A DNA stretch of 64,000 nt from Gammaproteobacteria bacterium (GCA_016191285.1 JACPPA010000033.1:1-64000); one strand, 5' to 3'. Shown: positions 40,040 through 52,410, counted from the first letter of the stretch. The notes: generated by a model from the sequence alone, not told the origin. Numbers and translations: made by a program.

Positions 40040-41570
40040 AAGCGGCGATCGATGTCTTGGGTTGCGCGACCTGGTGGAGCAAGTGGCCGACACTCGCGTG
40101 CATGGTGTTGAGCAACGGCGCGGGCCATAGTCCCAGCCACAGCACGGCCACGGCCAGCGCCGACAAAATGAACGACTCGCGGCCATTCAGATCGGTCAAG
40201 GCCGCGACGTGCGGATTACGTACTTCGCCGAAGATCACGCGCTTATACATCCACAAGGTATAGGCGGCGCCGAGAATCAGCGTGGTCGCCGCCAGGAAGG
40301 CGTACCAGAAATTGGCCTTGAAGCTGCTCAAGATGACCAGAAACTCACCGACAAAGCCTGACGTGGCGGGCAGGCCGGCGTTCGCCATCGCGAATAACAA
40401 CATAAACGCCGCGAATTTCGGCATGGTGTTGACCACACCGCCGTAGTCGCCGATTTGCCGGCTATGCATGCGGTCGTACATCACACCCACGCACAGGAAC
40501 ATCGCGCTCGAGATAAAGCCGTGCGAAATCATTTGTACCATGGCGCCTTCGACACCCATGGCCGCGGACTGCCAACTGCCGGTGGCACTCGAGATCTCGA
40601 AAATGGTGAAGAGTCCGAGCGTGACAAATCCCATATGTGAGATTGAGGAGTACGCGATAAGCTTCTTCATGTCTTGCTGGGCCAGCGCCACGAAGCCGAT
40701 ATACACCACCGCCACCAAGGACAGCGTGATCATCAGCCATCCGAACGATGCCGCGCCATCAGGAGTGATTGGCAGACTAAAGCGCAGGAAGCCGTAGCCA
40801 CCCATTTTCAGCATGATGGCCGCCAGCACCACCGAGCCGCCGGTCGGCGCTTCGACGTGCGCATCGGGCAACCAGGTATGCACCGGCCACATCGGCACCT
40901 TGACGGCGAAGGCCAACAGAAAGGCAATGAAGATCCAGCGTTGTTCCGGCAGCGTGAGCACCGCGTCCTGCATGTCCTGGAGCGCGAAGCTGCCAGCCTT
41001 ACCATGCAAGTACAACAGGGCCACTAGCATGAATACCGAGCCCAAGAAGGTGTAAAGGAAAAACTTAATGGTGGCGTACACCCGGCGTGGGCCACCCCAA
41101 ATGCCGATGATCAAGAACATCGGGATCAGCATCGCTTCCCAGAACACATAAAACAAAATCGAGTCGAGTGCGCTAAACACGCCGACCATGAATCCTTCGA
41201 GTACTAGAAACGCGCCCATGTATTGGTTCACGCGATCTTCGATCACTTCCCAACCCGCGAGCACCACCAGCACGGTGGTGAACGTCGTCAGCAAGATCAA
41301 GGGCAGCGCTATACCATCGATCCCAATGTGATAGCTGATCTTGAACGCATCGATCCAACTGTGTCGTTCGACGAACTGCATCGCGGCCGTGCTCGCGTCG
41401 AAATCGCGAAACAGCAGCAACGACAACACGAAGGTAATCATCGCCACGACTAGCGCCTGGTGCTTGACCTTGCGCTCGCCACGGCGACTACCGGCAACGG
41501 TAAGCAGCAGACCGCCGATGATCGGCAACCATATACATAAGCTTAGAAGCGGGAAGTTAGTGCTAGTCAT
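40032..41570 (-). CDS. nuoM: NADH-quinone oxidoreductase subunit M
   Basis: 512 residues. Antiporter-like membrane subunit with the proton-channel Lys in FAVKVPMWPVHTWLPDAHVE, APTGGSVVLAAIMLKMGGYG, and the channel Glu in LFYVFWEAMLIPMF. It pumps protons together with NuoL and NuoN. It follows nuoL after 39 bp. Confidence 0.97.
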   Translation of the reverse strand: MTSTNFPLLSLCIWLPIIGGLLLTVAGSRRGERKVKHQALVVAMITFVLSLLLFRDFDASTAAMQFVERHSWIDAFKISYHIGIDGIALPLILLTTFTTVLVVLAGWEVIEDRVNQYMGAFLVLEGFMVGVFSALDSILFYVFWEAMLIPMFLIIGIWGGPRRVYATIKFFLYTFLGSVFMLVALLYLHGKAGSFALQDMQDAVLTLPEQRWIFIAFLLAFAVKVPMWPVHTWLPDAHVEAPTGGSVVLAAIMLKMGGYGFLRFSLPITPDGAASFGWLMITLSLVAVVYIGFVALAQQDMKKLIAYSSISHMGFVTLGLFTIFEISSATGSWQSAAMGVEGAMVQMISHGFISSAMFLCVGVMYDRMHSRQIGDYGGVVNTMPKFAAFMLLFAMANAGLPATSGFVGEFLVILSSFKANFWYAFLAATTLILGAAYTLWMYKRVIFGEVRNPHVAALTDLNGRESFILSALAVAVLWLGLWPAPLLNTMHASVGHLLHQVAQPKTSIAAYE

Positions 41571-41609
41571 GTCGATGCTGGTTGTCGCACGGTACGGATT
41601 GGCGATCGG

Positions 41610-43571
41610 CTAGTTAAGTAAGTGATGAACGAACACGCCGAGCAAGGCGAGCAGACCAAGAATCATCGCAAACGCATAATGGTACAGATAGCCGGATTGC
41701 ACATTGCGCAGGACACCTGACCACCAGCCGACAAATTTGGCCGAACCATTCACGAGCAAGCCATCAATCAACGCCTCGTCACCGACACGCCACAGGAACC
41801 CCCCGGTGCCGCGGGCGCCGCCAGCGAAGAACCAATTATTAAACGCATCGAAGCCGTATTTATTGACGAGCAAGCCATGCAGCGGTTTAAACGTATCGGC
41901 GATTCGCGCCGGCAACGCGGGGGCTTTAAGGTAGAGGAACCAGGCCGTGAACACCCCGGCCATCGCCAACCAAAACGGCGCTTGCTGCAGGCCGTGCACG
42001 ACGGTCGCCCACGACCCGTGAAAATGTTCGCCCATCTCGGCAAGCACCGCGTGTTCCGGCACGACCACGATACTGCCACCGAAATAATCGCCGAACAGCA
42101 GCGGTCCAACGCCAAGCGCCCCCGCCACGACCGACGGGATCGCGAGGGCAACCAGCGGGACCCACACCACGGCCGGCGATTCGTGCAGATGCTCGCGCGT
42201 GTGATGGTCCATGCGTCCCTCGCCATGGAAGACCATGAACACCAGTCGAAACGAATACAACGCGGTGACGAACACGCCGCCCAACACCGCCAAATACGCC
42301 AGGTGCGCACCGGGGAGAGTCGATTGTGCAGCGGCTTCGATAATGGCGTCCTTGGAAAAGAACCCAGAGAATCCCGGAAAACCGATCAGCGCCAGCGTGC
42401 CGACCAAGCTGGTCCAATAGGTGATCGGTAGGTAGCGTCTAAGCCCGCCCATCTTGCGCATGTCCTGTTCGTGATGCATGCCCATGATGACCGAGCCCGC
42501 GGCGAGAAACAGCAGCGCCTTAAAGAAGGCATGCGTGACCAAATGAAAGATCGCCGCCGCATAGGCCGAGGTGCCGAGCGCGACCGTCATATAACCGAGT
42601 TGCGACAACGTGGAGTACGCGACCACGCGTTTGATGTCGTTTTGCACCAGGCCAAGCAGGCCCATGAAAAACGCGGTAATCGCGCCGATGATGAGCACCA
42701 CCGACAACGCGGTACTCGACAATTCAAACAACGGCGACATCCGCGCGACCATGAAGATTCCGGCGGTAACCATGGTGGCGGCATGGATTAACGCCGAGAT
42801 CGGCGTGGGGCCTTCCATCGAGTCCGGCAACCACACATGTAACGGGACTTGCGCCGACTTCCCCATGGCGCCAATAAATAACAATAGACACGTCACGGTC
42901 ATCAACGACCAGGGATGTCCCGGAAATACGGTGATGGATTGTCCCGCGAGGCTCGGCGCGCGCTCGAAGACCTGTGCGTAATCGAGGTTGCCGAAGTACA
43001 TGAACACTGCGGCAATCCCGAGCAGAAAGCCGAAGTCGCCCACGCGATTAACGAGGAAGGCCTTGAGATTCGCGAAAATCGCACTATCGCGCTTAAACCA
43101 AAATCCGATCAGCAGATAGGACACCAACCCGACCGCTTCCCAGCCAAAGAATAACTGCAGAAAATTATTGGCCATCACCAGCATCAACATGCTGAAGGTG
43201 AACAGTGAGATATAAGAAAAGAATCGCTGATAGCCCGGATCATCGTGCATGTAACCGACGGTATAGATATGCACCATCCACGATACGAACGTCACGACCA
43301 CCATCATCGTGACGGTCAGCTGGTCGATTAAAAATCCAATTTCGAACGGCACTCCACCGGTTTCGAGCCAGGTATATAGATTGACGTTAAGCACCGGCGC
43401 ACCGCCAAAAACAATTTGACGAAATACGACGCAAGACAGCACGAAGGACAGGCCAACGCCCAGGATTGTCACCCAGTGCGCGGCGGACCGCCCTAGCGCG
43501 CGACCCAACAGACCCGCAACCACGGCGGCGGCCAGCGGCGCTAAAACGATAAGCAAGCACAGATCTTTCAC
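41610..43571 (-). CDS. nuoL: NADH-quinone oxidoreductase subunit L
   Basis: 653 residues, the largest membrane subunit, at the distal end of the arm. Signatures: GKSAQVPLHVWLPDSMEGPT, ISALIHAATMVTAGIFMVAR, FGWEAVGLVSYLLIGFW. The C-terminal part holds the long lateral helix that spans NuoM and NuoN. Proton translocation. Gap to nuoK is 39 bp. Confidence 0.97.
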   Translation of the reverse strand: MKDLCLLIVLAPLAAAVVAGLLGRALGRSAAHWVTILGVGLSFVLSCVVFRQIVFGGAPVLNVNLYTWLETGGVPFEIGFLIDQLTVTMMVVVTFVSWMVHIYTVGYMHDDPGYQRFFSYISLFTFSMLMLVMANNFLQLFFGWEAVGLVSYLLIGFWFKRDSAIFANLKAFLVNRVGDFGFLLGIAAVFMYFGNLDYAQVFERAPSLAGQSITVFPGHPWSLMTVTCLLLFIGAMGKSAQVPLHVWLPDSMEGPTPISALIHAATMVTAGIFMVARMSPLFELSSTALSVVLIIGAITAFFMGLLGLVQNDIKRVVAYSTLSQLGYMTVALGTSAYAAAIFHLVTHAFFKALLFLAAGSVIMGMHHEQDMRKMGGLRRYLPITYWTSLVGTLALIGFPGFSGFFSKDAIIEAAAQSTLPGAHLAYLAVLGGVFVTALYSFRLVFMVFHGEGRMDHHTREHLHESPAVVWVPLVALAIPSVVAGALGVGPLLFGDYFGGSIVVVPEHAVLAEMGEHFHGSWATVVHGLQQAPFWLAMAGVFTAWFLYLKAPALPARIADTFKPLHGLLVNKYGFDAFNNWFFAGGARGTGGFLWRVGDEALIDGLLVNGSAKFVGWWSGVLRNVQSGYLYHYAFAMILGLLALLGVFVHHLLN

Positions 43572-43610
43572 TGGCGGTTGTTCCGGGGTTTAAGACGGTT
43601 ACGCAATTGG

Positions 43611-43916
43611 CTAACCACGCATCGTGCTGATGTCGTCGACGTTAATCGAGCCACGGTTACGAAACAGGACTACCAGGATCGCAAGGCCAATCGCCGACTC
43701 GGCAGCCGCTACCGTCAGGATAAAAAAGACAAAGATTTGACCGCTGATGTCTTGGTTGTAATGCGAGAAGGCGATGAAGTTCAGATTGACCGCGAGCAGC
43801 ATCAATTCAATACACATCAACAGCACGATGATGTTCTTACGATTGATGAAGATGCCGGCGACGCTCAAACAGAACAGCACCGCGCCGACAATCAGAAAAT
43901 CCGCCAACGCTAACAT
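43611..43916 (-). CDS. nuoK: NADH-quinone oxidoreductase subunit K
   Basis: 101 residues from ATG 43916 ([20 protein letters not shown]). Three membrane helices with the two conserved buried Glu residues, one in [18 protein letters not shown] and one in [12 protein letters not shown], which carry protons through the membrane arm. The upstream extension of the frame is non-coding. Confidence 0.97.
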   Translation of the reverse strand: MLALADFLIVGAVLFCLSVAGIFINRKNIIVLLMCIELMLLAVNLNFIAFSHYNQDISGQIFVFFILTVAAAESAIGLAILVVLFRNRGSINVDDISTMRG

Positions 43917-43956
43917 TGATGACGGCCTCGCGACACCGCGGATAGCATACATCTGT

Positions 43957-44559
43957 TCATTCCGGCTTCTCCGCCGCCATCTTCACCAGCCGCACTCGAT
44001 CGCCTCGCATCACCTGCACTTGGTGTCCGGGATGCGGCGCGCGCGTTTGCCGCGTGGTCCGCAAGGTCAATGCAATGGCGGCGATGATCGCCACCAGTAG
44101 GATCACCGACGCCACTTCGAACGGCAGCACATACTGCGTGTAGAGCACGCGCCCCAGCACCGCGGTGTTGTTATACGACGCGGCGGCGGCTTCCGGTTGC
44201 GAGATCCGATTGAGCCCAAAATGCTGGTGTCCCACCACATAGCCAATCGCCGCCAACATCAGGACCGCCACACCGGAGGCAATGGGCAAATAGCGAGCGA
44301 AGCCTTCGCGCAGTACCGCGATGTTGATATCGAGCATCATGACGACGAACAGGAACAACACCATGACGGCGCCGACATAGACCAACACCAGTGCGATGGC
44401 GAGAAACTCCGCTTCCAACAGTAACCACAAACCCGCGCTGGCGAAGAACGCCACTACGAGAAAGAGGGCGGCATGCACCGGATTGCGCACGGTGATAACC
44501 ATGGAGGCGGCGAAAATCAACCCCGCGGCAAAGGCGTAGAAAACGAGCTGCTGGACCAT
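43957..44559 (-). CDS. nuoJ: NADH-quinone oxidoreductase subunit J
   Basis: 200 residues, five predicted membrane helices. Typical NuoJ stretch [20 protein letters not shown] followed by FVVMMLDIN, with the pi-bulge glycine region. It lines the E-channel with NuoK and NuoH. The polar tail ([20 protein letters not shown]) is a little longer than minimal members. Confidence 0.96.
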   Translation of the reverse strand: MVQQLVFYAFAAGLIFAASMVITVRNPVHAALFLVVAFFASAGLWLLLEAEFLAIALVLVYVGAVMVLFLFVVMMLDINIAVLREGFARYLPIASGVAVLMLAAIGYVVGHQHFGLNRISQPEAAAASYNNTAVLGRVLYTQYVLPFEVASVILLVAIIAAIALTLRTTRQTRAPHPGHQVQVMRGDRVRLVKMAAEKPE

Positions 44560-44613
44560 TGTGTCGTTTTACCCTTGGTTACCGTGGGACATTCGTCATG
44601 GCTCGCGGCGGGC

Positions 44614-45102
44614 TCAGCGGTAACGCGCTTCGGCCGCGCGATCAGCGGCGATTTGTGCTTCGAATCGATCGCCGTTGGCGAGGAGTTTTTCCTTGGTCAT
44701 CAACAAATCGCTGCGCTGTTCGGCGTGATATTCAAAATGCCGGGTCTCGACGATCGAATCAACCGGACACGATTCCTCACAGAACCCACAGTAAATGCAT
44801 TTACTCAAATCGATGTCGTAACGCGTAGTACGGCGCGTGCCATCGTCGCGCGGCTCGGATTCGATGGTGATCGCAAGCGCCGGACACACGGCTTCACAGA
44901 GTTTGCATGCGATACACCGCTCTTCGCCATTCGGATAGCGGCGCAAGGCGTGTAGACCGCGGAAACGCGGTGACTGCGGCGTTTTTTCTTCTGGATACTG
45001 CACGGTGATTTTGCGCGCGAACAAGTACCGCCCAGTTAATCCCATGCCCTTGACGAGTTCGACCAGGGTCAAACTCTTGAGATAGCTAACGACTGCGTTC
45101 AT
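44614..45102 (-). CDS. nuoI: NADH-quinone oxidoreductase subunit I
   Basis: 162 residues with two 4Fe-4S sites: [12 protein letters not shown] (near residue 60) and [12 protein letters not shown] (near residue 100), clusters N6a and N6b on the path to quinone. The N-terminal amphipathic region ([19 protein letters not shown]) docks on the membrane arm. It lies 13 bp after nuoH. Confidence 0.97.
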   Translation of the reverse strand: MNAVVSYLKSLTLVELVKGMGLTGRYLFARKITVQYPEEKTPQSPRFRGLHALRRYPNGEERCIACKLCEAVCPALAITIESEPRDDGTRRTTRYDIDLSKCIYCGFCEESCPVDSIVETRHFEYHAEQRSDLLMTKEKLLANGDRFEAQIAADRAAEARYR

Positions 45103-45115
45103 TGGGTTCTCCTGC

Positions 45116-46219
45116 TCATGTCGCGTCGAACCACGGTGGCACGTGCAAAATCACCAAGGTCGCGACGACGACCAGCCACACGATGGTGATCGGCAAAAAG
45201 ACTTTCCAGCCGAGCCGCATGATCTGGTCATACCGATAACGCGGGAAGGTGGCGCGGAACCACAGAAAACAGAATAGAAAAAAGAATATTTTGAACACAA
45301 ACCAGTGGATCCCGTCGCCGAGCAAGGTCCCAATCACGGGCGTGATCGCCAAACTCGCCGGGAGCGGCGACATCCACCCGCCAAAGAACATCACACTGGT
45401 GAGGGCGGAGATCAGAATCATGTTTGCGTATTCGGCGAGGAAAAATAACGCGAAGCCCATGCCGGCGTATTCCACATGAAAGCCGGCGACAATTTCCGAT
45501 TCCCCTTCGCTGACATCGAATGGCGCGCGATTGGTTTCAGCCACGCCAGAAATGAAGTAGATCAAAAAGAGCGGGAACAGCGGCAACCAGAACCAAGTGA
45601 ACACATTGCCGCGTTGCGCTTCGACGATTTGCCCAAGATTCAAACTGTGCGAAGCGATTAACACGCCGACCAGCGCGAAGCCCATTGCAATTTCGTAGCT
45701 GACGATTTGCGCGGCCGAACGCATCGCGCCCAAGAACGCGTATTTCGAATTCGACGCCCAGCCGGCGATGATAATGCCGTAGACGCCCAGTGAGGTCAGC
45801 GCCAGGACGTATAACAATCCGGCATTGATATTACTCAACACCAATTCGCCACCAAACGGCACCACCGCCCACGCCGCTAGCGCCGGCACCAGCGCGACGA
45901 TGGGCGCCACCAGAAAAAGAAACGTGCTCGCGCCCGTCGGCACGATGATTTCTTTGGTCAACAGCTTGAGCGCGTCCGCGATCGGTTGGCCAAAACCACC
46001 GAGTATTTTGATGCCGAAGAAAGTCACGCGGTTCGGCCCGAGGCGTACCTGCATGTAGCCGATGACCTTGCGTTCGACCAGCGTTAAGTAAGCGACGGCG
46101 CCCATCAGGGGCAGCACGATCAGGCCGATTTTCAGCAGGATCAACGTGACCGCAAACACCGGACTTGGCAGAAAATCCAAAATATGGTGCAGCAGTTCGG
46201 TGGCGGCGCTGGGGTGCAT
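45116..46219 (-). CDS. nuoH: NADH-quinone oxidoreductase subunit H
   Basis: 367 residues from ATG 46219 ([13 protein letters not shown]); an ATG 30 bp upstream lies inside nuoG, so this start with a 7-bp gap is preferred. It forms most of the quinone-binding chamber: [18 protein letters not shown] and the acidic loop [20 protein letters not shown], with [20 protein letters not shown]. Membrane subunit. Confidence 0.96.
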   Translation of the reverse strand: MHPSAATELLHHILDFLPSPVFAVTLILLKIGLIVLPLMGAVAYLTLVERKVIGYMQVRLGPNRVTFFGIKILGGFGQPIADALKLLTKEIIVPTGASTFLFLVAPIVALVPALAAWAVVPFGGELVLSNINAGLLYVLALTSLGVYGIIIAGWASNSKYAFLGAMRSAAQIVSYEIAMGFALVGVLIASHSLNLGQIVEAQRGNVFTWFWLPLFPLFLIYFISGVAETNRAPFDVSEGESEIVAGFHVEYAGMGFALFFLAEYANMILISALTSVMFFGGWMSPLPASLAITPVIGTLLGDGIHWFVFKIFFFLFCFLWFRATFPRYRYDQIMRLGWKVFLPITIVWLVVVATLVILHVPPWFDAT

Positions 46220-46226
46220 GCGAGGT

Positions 46227-48590
46227 TTATCCGGCCCGCGCGACGGCAACCGTGGTGATCGTTGGCAGCGCGGCGGTCAGCTCGGTTCCACTGTAGAGGA
46301 AGCAACAACCGTCGGCGACTTCCGCCGCCAATTTCGCCGTGGCGCGCACGGTGACGCCCTCGGCGCTCAACGTGAGCGCGCCGCCGTCAGACACGTCTAA
46401 CGCGGCCAGGCTCGCGGCCGACAAATGCACCAATCTATCACCCGCTTGCGGCATTTGCTGGAGCGCCGCCGCCCGGCGCACGAGCGCGTCCGCGCCATAC
46501 ATGGGCACATGGATCACGGGTTCGAGGCCGCTGCCGCGCGGCGCTCGACTGCCCGGCAGTGCTTTGGTATCGGCGCTCAGATCTGGACGAGTCAATGGGC
46601 CGCACAGCGCGGCCAGTTCAGCCGTTACATCGGGGCACGTTACCGCATCAAAGCCAGGCAACGCGCAGAGTTCACCGAGCGCGCGCAAAACCTTCCACGC
46701 CGGCCGCGCGCTGCCCGGCGGCTTTACCGCGCTCGCAAAGGTCTGCCATTCGGCAGCGGCATTGATGAAGCTTCCCTCGTTTTCGGGGAACACCGCCACG
46801 GGCAATAATAGATCGGCAACTCGTTCGAGCACCGGCGAGGTAAACGCCACCATCGCGGCGACGAAGTCAGCGGCGTCTAGCGTGGCGACCGCGCGCGCTG
46901 GTATCGCGCAATCGCGATCGGGTTCAATGCCGAGCAATAAATAAGCAGTCGCCGGTTCGCGCAGGAGGTCAGCGGCCGTCTTACCCGCCGCGGCGACAGG
47001 ACGTCCCGCCGGACCACGATGCGGTAGCGCGCCGGCGAGCCACGCGCCGGCGGCGTTCGCGCCTTCAGTTAGCTGGCCGGCGCGGCATTGGACTTGTGCG
47101 GCAAGCCGGCCCAGCAGGCTCAACAAGGCGCTGCGGTCGGCATGGGTTTGAACGCGATTCCCCGCCAGCAACACCGCGCGCCGTGAATTATCCAAGATGT
47201 CGGCGAACTCGCGCTGCGCGGACGTTGGTTCGACGTCTGCGAGATCCGCTTCCGCGATTTGTTTGAGATCGGCATGGGCCTTGATCACGCCGCATAGGGC
47301 TTCAACCCAACCACTAGGTGCGAGATTGAGGCGCAATGTCACCTCGAAGTTGTAATCAAACGCGACCGCGTCCAACACCAACACCTTGGCACCGCGATTC
47401 ACCGCCTTGCGCAGGCGATGATTGAGTAGCGGTTGGTCGTGTCGAGGATAGCCACCGATCAGCAGCACGGTATCGGCGTGTTCTAGCTCGTCGAGACTGA
47501 CGCCGAGCGACGGGAAAAGTGGATCGTTTCCGGCGCCACTAAAATCGGTCTGGCGCAGTCGATGATCGATGTTTTGGCTACCCAAGCCGCGACACAACCG
47601 CTGCAACAAGAAAAATTCTTCGCAGGTCGACGATGGCGACGCCAATGCCGCCAGCGAATTCTTGACGCCAGCGGCAGTTAGTTTGTCGCGCAGGTGCTTA
47701 AACGCCGTTTCCCAATCACAATCCTGCCATACACCCGCCTGCTTGATGCGTGGCGTGAGGAGTCGGCTCTCGCTCCGCAGTGCTTCATAGCTGAAGCGAT
47801 CGCGATCCGCGAGCCAGGTCTCGTTCACCAGATCGTTTTCTTTCGGCACGACGCGCTTTACGGTTTGGCCCTTGGCATGCACATGGACGTTCGAGCCGAT
47901 GCAATCATGCGGCGCAATCGAATCATATTGCTGAAGCTCCCACGCCCGCGCCGAGTATCGATAAGGCTTGGAGGTTAACGCGCCCACCGGACAGAGATCG
48001 ATCACATTGCCGGACAACTCGGAGGTCATCGCCTGCGCCACGTAGGTGCCGATCTCCATGGTCTCGCCGCGCCCCGTCGCCCCGAGCTCGCGCAGGCCCG
48101 CGATTTCCTCGCCAAAGCGCACGCAACGCGTGCAATGAATACATCGCGTCATGTCGGTTTGGACCAGCGGCCCGATGTTCTTATCGCGCACCACTCGTTT
48201 GCGTTCGCTGTACTGCGAGACCGACGTGCCGTAACCCAGCGCGAGATCTTGCAGCTCACATTCCCCGCCTTGATCACAGATCGGGCAATCGAGCGGATGG
48301 TTGATCAGCAAGAACTCCATCGTCGCCTGCTGCGCCGCAACCGCTTTGGCCGACTTGGTAAACACTTTCATGCCATCCATCACTGGCGTGGCGCACGCAG
48401 GCTGAGGCTTGGGCGCACGCTCGACTTCGACCAGGCACATGCGGCAATTAGCGGCGACCGTTAGTTTTTTGTGATAACAAAAGCGCGGGATATAGATCCC
48501 GAAGTGATCGGTCACGTCGATCAACATCGCCCCCTTGCGCGCGGTCAGGGCTTGCCCATCGACTTCAATCGTGACTTGATCATCGCTCAT
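46227..48590 (-). CDS. nuoG: NADH-quinone oxidoreductase subunit G
   Basis: 787 residues. The N-terminal 2Fe-2S part ([15 protein letters not shown]) is followed by the His/Cys cluster region ([18 protein letters not shown]) and a 4Fe-4S pair ([20 protein letters not shown]). The C-terminal molybdopterin-like fold has no cofactor role in complex I. It carries electrons from NuoF/E towards NuoI in the peripheral arm. It is shorter than the ~900-residue E. coli form. Confidence 0.96.
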   Translation of the reverse strand: MSDDQVTIEVDGQALTARKGAMLIDVTDHFGIYIPRFCYHKKLTVAANCRMCLVEVERAPKPQPACATPVMDGMKVFTKSAKAVAAQQATMEFLLINHPLDCPICDQGGECELQDLALGYGTSVSQYSERKRVVRDKNIGPLVQTDMTRCIHCTRCVRFGEEIAGLRELGATGRGETMEIGTYVAQAMTSELSGNVIDLCPVGALTSKPYRYSARAWELQQYDSIAPHDCIGSNVHVHAKGQTVKRVVPKENDLVNETWLADRDRFSYEALRSESRLLTPRIKQAGVWQDCDWETAFKHLRDKLTAAGVKNSLAALASPSSTCEEFFLLQRLCRGLGSQNIDHRLRQTDFSGAGNDPLFPSLGVSLDELEHADTVLLIGGYPRHDQPLLNHRLRKAVNRGAKVLVLDAVAFDYNFEVTLRLNLAPSGWVEALCGVIKAHADLKQIAEADLADVEPTSAQREFADILDNSRRAVLLAGNRVQTHADRSALLSLLGRLAAQVQCRAGQLTEGANAAGAWLAGALPHRGPAGRPVAAAGKTAADLLREPATAYLLLGIEPDRDCAIPARAVATLDAADFVAAMVAFTSPVLERVADLLLPVAVFPENEGSFINAAAEWQTFASAVKPPGSARPAWKVLRALGELCALPGFDAVTCPDVTAELAALCGPLTRPDLSADTKALPGSRAPRGSGLEPVIHVPMYGADALVRRAAALQQMPQAGDRLVHLSAASLAALDVSDGGALTLSAEGVTVRATAKLAAEVADGCCFLYSGTELTAALPTITTVAVARAG

Positions 48591-48605
48591 CGGGTGCTGA
48601 TCGCC

Positions 48606-49913
48606 TTACGCCGCGGCGGCCGCGCGCGTGACATCGACCACGCTCCGGCCGTGCTGAATGTAGTGTTCAAATTCCGCGCGAAAATGTTTAATAAAGCTAC
48701 GCACCGGCATCGCCGCCGCATCGCCCAACGCGCAGATCGTACGGCCCTCGATCTTGGACGCAACATTATCGAGCCGCTCGATGTCTTCCATTTTGCCCTG
48801 GCCGCCGACGATGCGCGTGAGCATGCGGTATAACCAGCCCGTGCCTTCGCGACACGGCGTGCACTGACCGCATGATTCGGCGTAGTAAAAGCGCGAGATC
48901 CGTTGCAGCACTTTGACCATATCAGTCGTCTCGTCCATCACGATCACGGCGCCGGAACCGAGCATCGAACCTGCTTTACCGATCGAGTCATAGTCCATAT
49001 CAAGTTCAAGCATGACCGCACCAGGCAACACCGGCACCGACGAGCCGCCGGGGATCACGGCTTTTAATTGGCGTCCGTCACGCATGCCACCGGCGAGTTC
49101 GAGGAGGACCTTGAACGGCGTGCCCAACGGAATTTCGAAATTACTCGGGCGCGCGACATGTCCGCTGACTGAAAAAATCTTGGTGCCGGCGTTATTGGGT
49201 TTGCCGTAACTCGTGAACCATTCGGGACCGTTGCGCAGAATAGCCGGGACCGACGCGAACGATTCGGTATTGTTGATGGTGGTGGGCTGACCGTACAGGC
49301 CGAAGGTCGCCGGAAACGGCGGCTTGAACCGCGGTAGACCTTTCTTGCCTTCGAGTGATTCGAGCAGCGCGGTTTCTTCGCCGCAGATGTAGGCGCCGGC
49401 GCCCAGATGATCGTAAAGATCGAAATCGACACCCGAGCCTAAGATATTCCGGCCGAGATAGCCGGCGGCATACGCTTCCTGCAACGCGCCGACAAAGCGC
49501 GTGTAGGGCTCGTCCAGGAACTCACCGCGAATGTAGTTGTAACCGACGGTCGCGCCGATCGCGTAACCGCCGATGGCCATGCCTTCGACCAATGCATGCG
49601 GATTGAAGCGCAGAATGTCGCGGTCCTTGCACGTTCCTGGTTCGCTTTCATCCGAATTGCACACCACGTATTTTTGGACGCCCGGTGTCTTCGGCATGAA
49701 GCTCCACTTCACGCCGGTCGGGAATCCGGCGCCGCCGCGGCCGCGGAGCCCCGAGGCTTTGATGCGCTCGATGACTTCGCTGGGCGGGATCTTGTCGCGC
49801 AGGATTTGTTCCCACACCTGATAGCCGCCGAGTTTGCGGTAGATATCAAACGACCACGGTTGATCCTCGCCAAGGGTCGCGAAGCAAGTCAGGTTGAGGG
49901 GAACGGAGTTCAT
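48606..49913 (-). CDS. nuoF: NADH-quinone oxidoreductase subunit F
   Basis: 435 residues. FMN/NADH site [16 protein letters not shown] and [17 protein letters not shown]; 4Fe-4S (N3) ligands in [19 protein letters not shown] and a later Cys in [10 protein letters not shown]. It oxidises NADH and passes electrons through FMN to the iron-sulfur chain. Gap to nuoE 12 bp. Confidence 0.97.
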   Translation of the reverse strand: MNSVPLNLTCFATLGEDQPWSFDIYRKLGGYQVWEQILRDKIPPSEVIERIKASGLRGRGGAGFPTGVKWSFMPKTPGVQKYVVCNSDESEPGTCKDRDILRFNPHALVEGMAIGGYAIGATVGYNYIRGEFLDEPYTRFVGALQEAYAAGYLGRNILGSGVDFDLYDHLGAGAYICGEETALLESLEGKKGLPRFKPPFPATFGLYGQPTTINNTESFASVPAILRNGPEWFTSYGKPNNAGTKIFSVSGHVARPSNFEIPLGTPFKVLLELAGGMRDGRQLKAVIPGGSSVPVLPGAVMLELDMDYDSIGKAGSMLGSGAVIVMDETTDMVKVLQRISRFYYAESCGQCTPCREGTGWLYRMLTRIVGGQGKMEDIERLDNVASKIEGRTICALGDAAAMPVRSFIKHFRAEFEHYIQHGRSVVDVTRAAAAA

Positions 49914-49925
49914 TTAAACGATCGC

Positions 49926-50426
49926 CTACGTTAGCTTGGCCAAAATGCCATCCGCTTTTTCCGGCGTGAGGTGCTCATGGTAGACGTGATCGACCATCAT
50001 CATCGGCGCGCCACAGCAGGCCGCCAAGCATTCTTCTTCTGGTTTCAAGAAAATCTTGCCGTCGGCGGTCGATTCGCCGACTTTGATCCCGAGGCGCTTC
50101 TCCACGTGCGCAAGCAAGGCGTCTCCGCCGCGCAACATGCACGAAATATTAGTGCACACCGAAACACTGTGGTGGCCCACGGGCTTGGTCTCGAACATCG
50201 AATAAAAACTCGCGACTTCATAGACCGCGATGCGTGGCAATTCCAGATAGGCCGCCACGGCATCCATGAGTTCAGTTGTTAGAAACCCGTGGTTTTCGTG
50301 TTGGACTTCGCGTAACGCCGCGAGCACCGCCGAGCGCTTTTGATTCGCCGGGTATTTCCGCAACCAGGCATCGATGACTTCGCGGGCGCGCAACGAGAGC
50401 AGCGAGGTGTGTTCTGCGGTGATCAT
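49926..50426 (-). CDS. nuoE: NADH-quinone oxidoreductase subunit E
   Basis: 166 residues from ATG 50426 (MITAEHTSLLSLRA), 4 bp after nuoD; longer starts would overlap nuoD. Thioredoxin-like fold with the four 2Fe-2S (N1a) Cys: VCTNISCML and EECLAACCGAPMMMV. It pairs with NuoF in the NADH-oxidising module. Confidence 0.96.
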   Translation of the reverse strand: MITAEHTSLLSLRAREVIDAWLRKYPANQKRSAVLAALREVQHENHGFLTTELMDAVAAYLELPRIAVYEVASFYSMFETKPVGHHSVSVCTNISCMLRGGDALLAHVEKRLGIKVGESTADGKIFLKPEEECLAACCGAPMMMVDHVYHEHLTPEKADGILAKLT

Positions 50427-50430
50427 GGCG

Positions 50431-51684
50431 CTAACGATCAATTTCGCCGAAGACGACATCCATCGTCCCGATAACGGCGACGACATCGGCCAACATATGA
50501 CCGGCGACCATTTCGTTCATCGCCGACAAATGCGCAAACCCTGGCGCCCGCGCTTTAAGGCGGTACGGTTTATTCGCACCATCCGATACCAAGTAAATGC
50601 CGAACTCCCCTTTGGGATGCTCGACCGCGGCGTACACTTCGCCCGCCGGCACGCAGTAGCCTTCGGTGAACAGTTTGAAATGATGAATCAGCGACTCCAT
50701 GTCGCCCTTCATGTCGCCGCGATTGGGCGGTGTCAGTTTGTGATCATCGATCATCACGGGACCCGGGTTCGCACGCAGCCAGTTCACGCATTGTTTGATC
50801 AGGCGCGCTGATTGGCGCATCTCTTCGATCCGCACCAGGTAGCGATCGTAGCAATCCCCATTGACGCCAACGGGGATATCGAAATCGAGATCCGCATAAA
50901 TCTCGTAGGGCTGCTTCTTGCGCAGATCCCACGCGATCCCCGAGCCGCGAAGCATGGGTCCGGTGAAGCCCAAGGCCAGCGCGCGCGCTGGCGTTACGAT
51001 ACCAATATCGACGGTACGCTGTTTCCAAATTCGGTTGTCGGTGAGCAAGGTCTCGTATTCATCGACGCAGGCTGGGAACCGCGTGACAAAGTCATCGATG
51101 AAATCGAGCATGGAACCCGTTCGGTTCTGGTTCAGCGCGTGCGCCTCTTTTTCACTCCGCCACTTCGTGACCTGGTACTGCGGCATGCGATCCGGCAGAT
51201 CGCGATAGACGCCGCCCGGACGGTAATAGGTCGCGTGCATGCGCGTGCCGGAAACCGCTTCATAGCAATCCATCAGATCTTCACGCTCGCGGAAGCAGTA
51301 CAGAAACACCGTCATGGCCCCGATATCGAGGCCGTGCGCACCCAACCACATCAGATGATTCAGAACACGCGTGATCTCATCGAACATGACTCGGATGTAC
51401 TGCGCACGCACCGGTGGCGTGACACCCAACAAGCGTTCGATCGCCAGCACATAGGCGTGTTCGTTACACATCATCGACACATAGTCGAGACGGTCCATGT
51501 AACCAATGCTTTGATTGAACGGCTTGCTCTCGGCCAACTTTTCAGTTGCCCGATGCAACAGACCAATATGCGGATCGGCGCGTTCAATGACTTCGCCATC
51601 CATTTCAAGCACCAGGCGCAACACCCCGTGAGCCGCTGGATGCTGCGGTCCGAAATTAAGCGTCATGTTGCGAATTTCAGGCAC
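50431..51684 (-). CDS. nuoD: NADH-quinone oxidoreductase subunit D
   Basis: 417 residues, a separate protein (fused to NuoC in E. coli). It begins [20 protein letters not shown], the quinone-site His-containing loop, with [20 protein letters not shown] and [20 protein letters not shown]. It forms the quinone pocket with NuoB and NuoH. Gap to nuoC 29 bp. Confidence 0.97.
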   Translation of the reverse strand: MPEIRNMTLNFGPQHPAAHGVLRLVLEMDGEVIERADPHIGLLHRATEKLAESKPFNQSIGYMDRLDYVSMMCNEHAYVLAIERLLGVTPPVRAQYIRVMFDEITRVLNHLMWLGAHGLDIGAMTVFLYCFREREDLMDCYEAVSGTRMHATYYRPGGVYRDLPDRMPQYQVTKWRSEKEAHALNQNRTGSMLDFIDDFVTRFPACVDEYETLLTDNRIWKQRTVDIGIVTPARALALGFTGPMLRGSGIAWDLRKKQPYEIYADLDFDIPVGVNGDCYDRYLVRIEEMRQSARLIKQCVNWLRANPGPVMIDDHKLTPPNRGDMKGDMESLIHHFKLFTEGYCVPAGEVYAAVEHPKGEFGIYLVSDGANKPYRLKARAPGFAHLSAMNEMVAGHMLADVVAVIGTMDVVFGEIDR

Positions 51685-51713
51685 GAATCACTTTATTCGT
51701 TAAGGCATCGGCT

Positions 51714-52397
51714 TCAATGCTTAGTCGCTGGTGTCCGCCCATCGTCACGGATCACGCGCGGCACCAAGATGCGCGGTTCGATCGACACGGGCTGGTAGAC
51801 CACGCGCTTTTTGTCCGAGTCGTAACGAACTTCCACATAGCCTTCGAGCGGAAAGTCCTTGCGGAACGGATGACCGATAAATCCGTAGTCGGTCAGGATG
51901 CGCCGCAGATCCGGGTGTCCTTCAAACAATATTCCGAAGAGATCGAAGGCCTCGCGCTCGTACCAATTGGCGCAGGGCCATACCTCAGCCACCGACGCCA
52001 CGCGCGGCGGCTCCTCCGCGAGATAGGTTTTCAGACGCAGCCGGTGATTGGTTGCCGTGGACAGCAATTGATAGACCACCGCGAAGCGGCCGGTCGAGCG
52101 GCCCGGATCGGCTTGCTCGTGGCCACGACTGACCGCGCGACTAAAGCCCGAGGTCGTCGCTTGCTGGGTAATCCAATCCGCACGGCCGTAGGCGCTGTAG
52201 TCGATGCCGGAGAGGTCACTTAACTGATGGAATTGGAGTCCCGGGGTATCGCGCAAAATCGCCGCGGTGTTCAGAACATCAGCCGGTTTCACGGCGATGG
52301 TGAGTTCACCGTACGCAAATTCATGTGAACACAGCGCGTCACCGAGGTATTGGGTAAGCAGCGCAATCAACGCTTGCGCTTTGCCGTCGGTCATCAC
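51714..52397 (-). CDS. nuoC: NADH-quinone oxidoreductase subunit C
   Basis: 227 residues. Typical stretches [40 protein letters not shown] and the end [20 protein letters not shown]. It is a structural subunit of the connecting module, not fused to NuoD, as in many gamma- and betaproteobacteria. Confidence 0.97.
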   Translation of the reverse strand: MMTDGKAQALIALLTQYLGDALCSHEFAYGELTIAVKPADVLNTAAILRDTPGLQFHQLSDLSGIDYSAYGRADWITQQATTSGFSRAVSRGHEQADPGRSTGRFAVVYQLLSTATNHRLRLKTYLAEEPPRVASVAEVWPCANWYEREAFDLFGILFEGHPDLRRILTDYGFIGHPFRKDFPLEGYVEVRYDSDKKRVVYQPVSIEPRILVPRVIRDDGRTPATKH

Positions 52398-52410
52398 GCG
52401 TGATATTCCC

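Noticed and set aside
48135-48833. Plus-strand ORFs inside nuoF/nuoG
   Set aside because: They are long only because of GC-rich codon bias on the opposite strand; all overlap well-conserved complex I genes.
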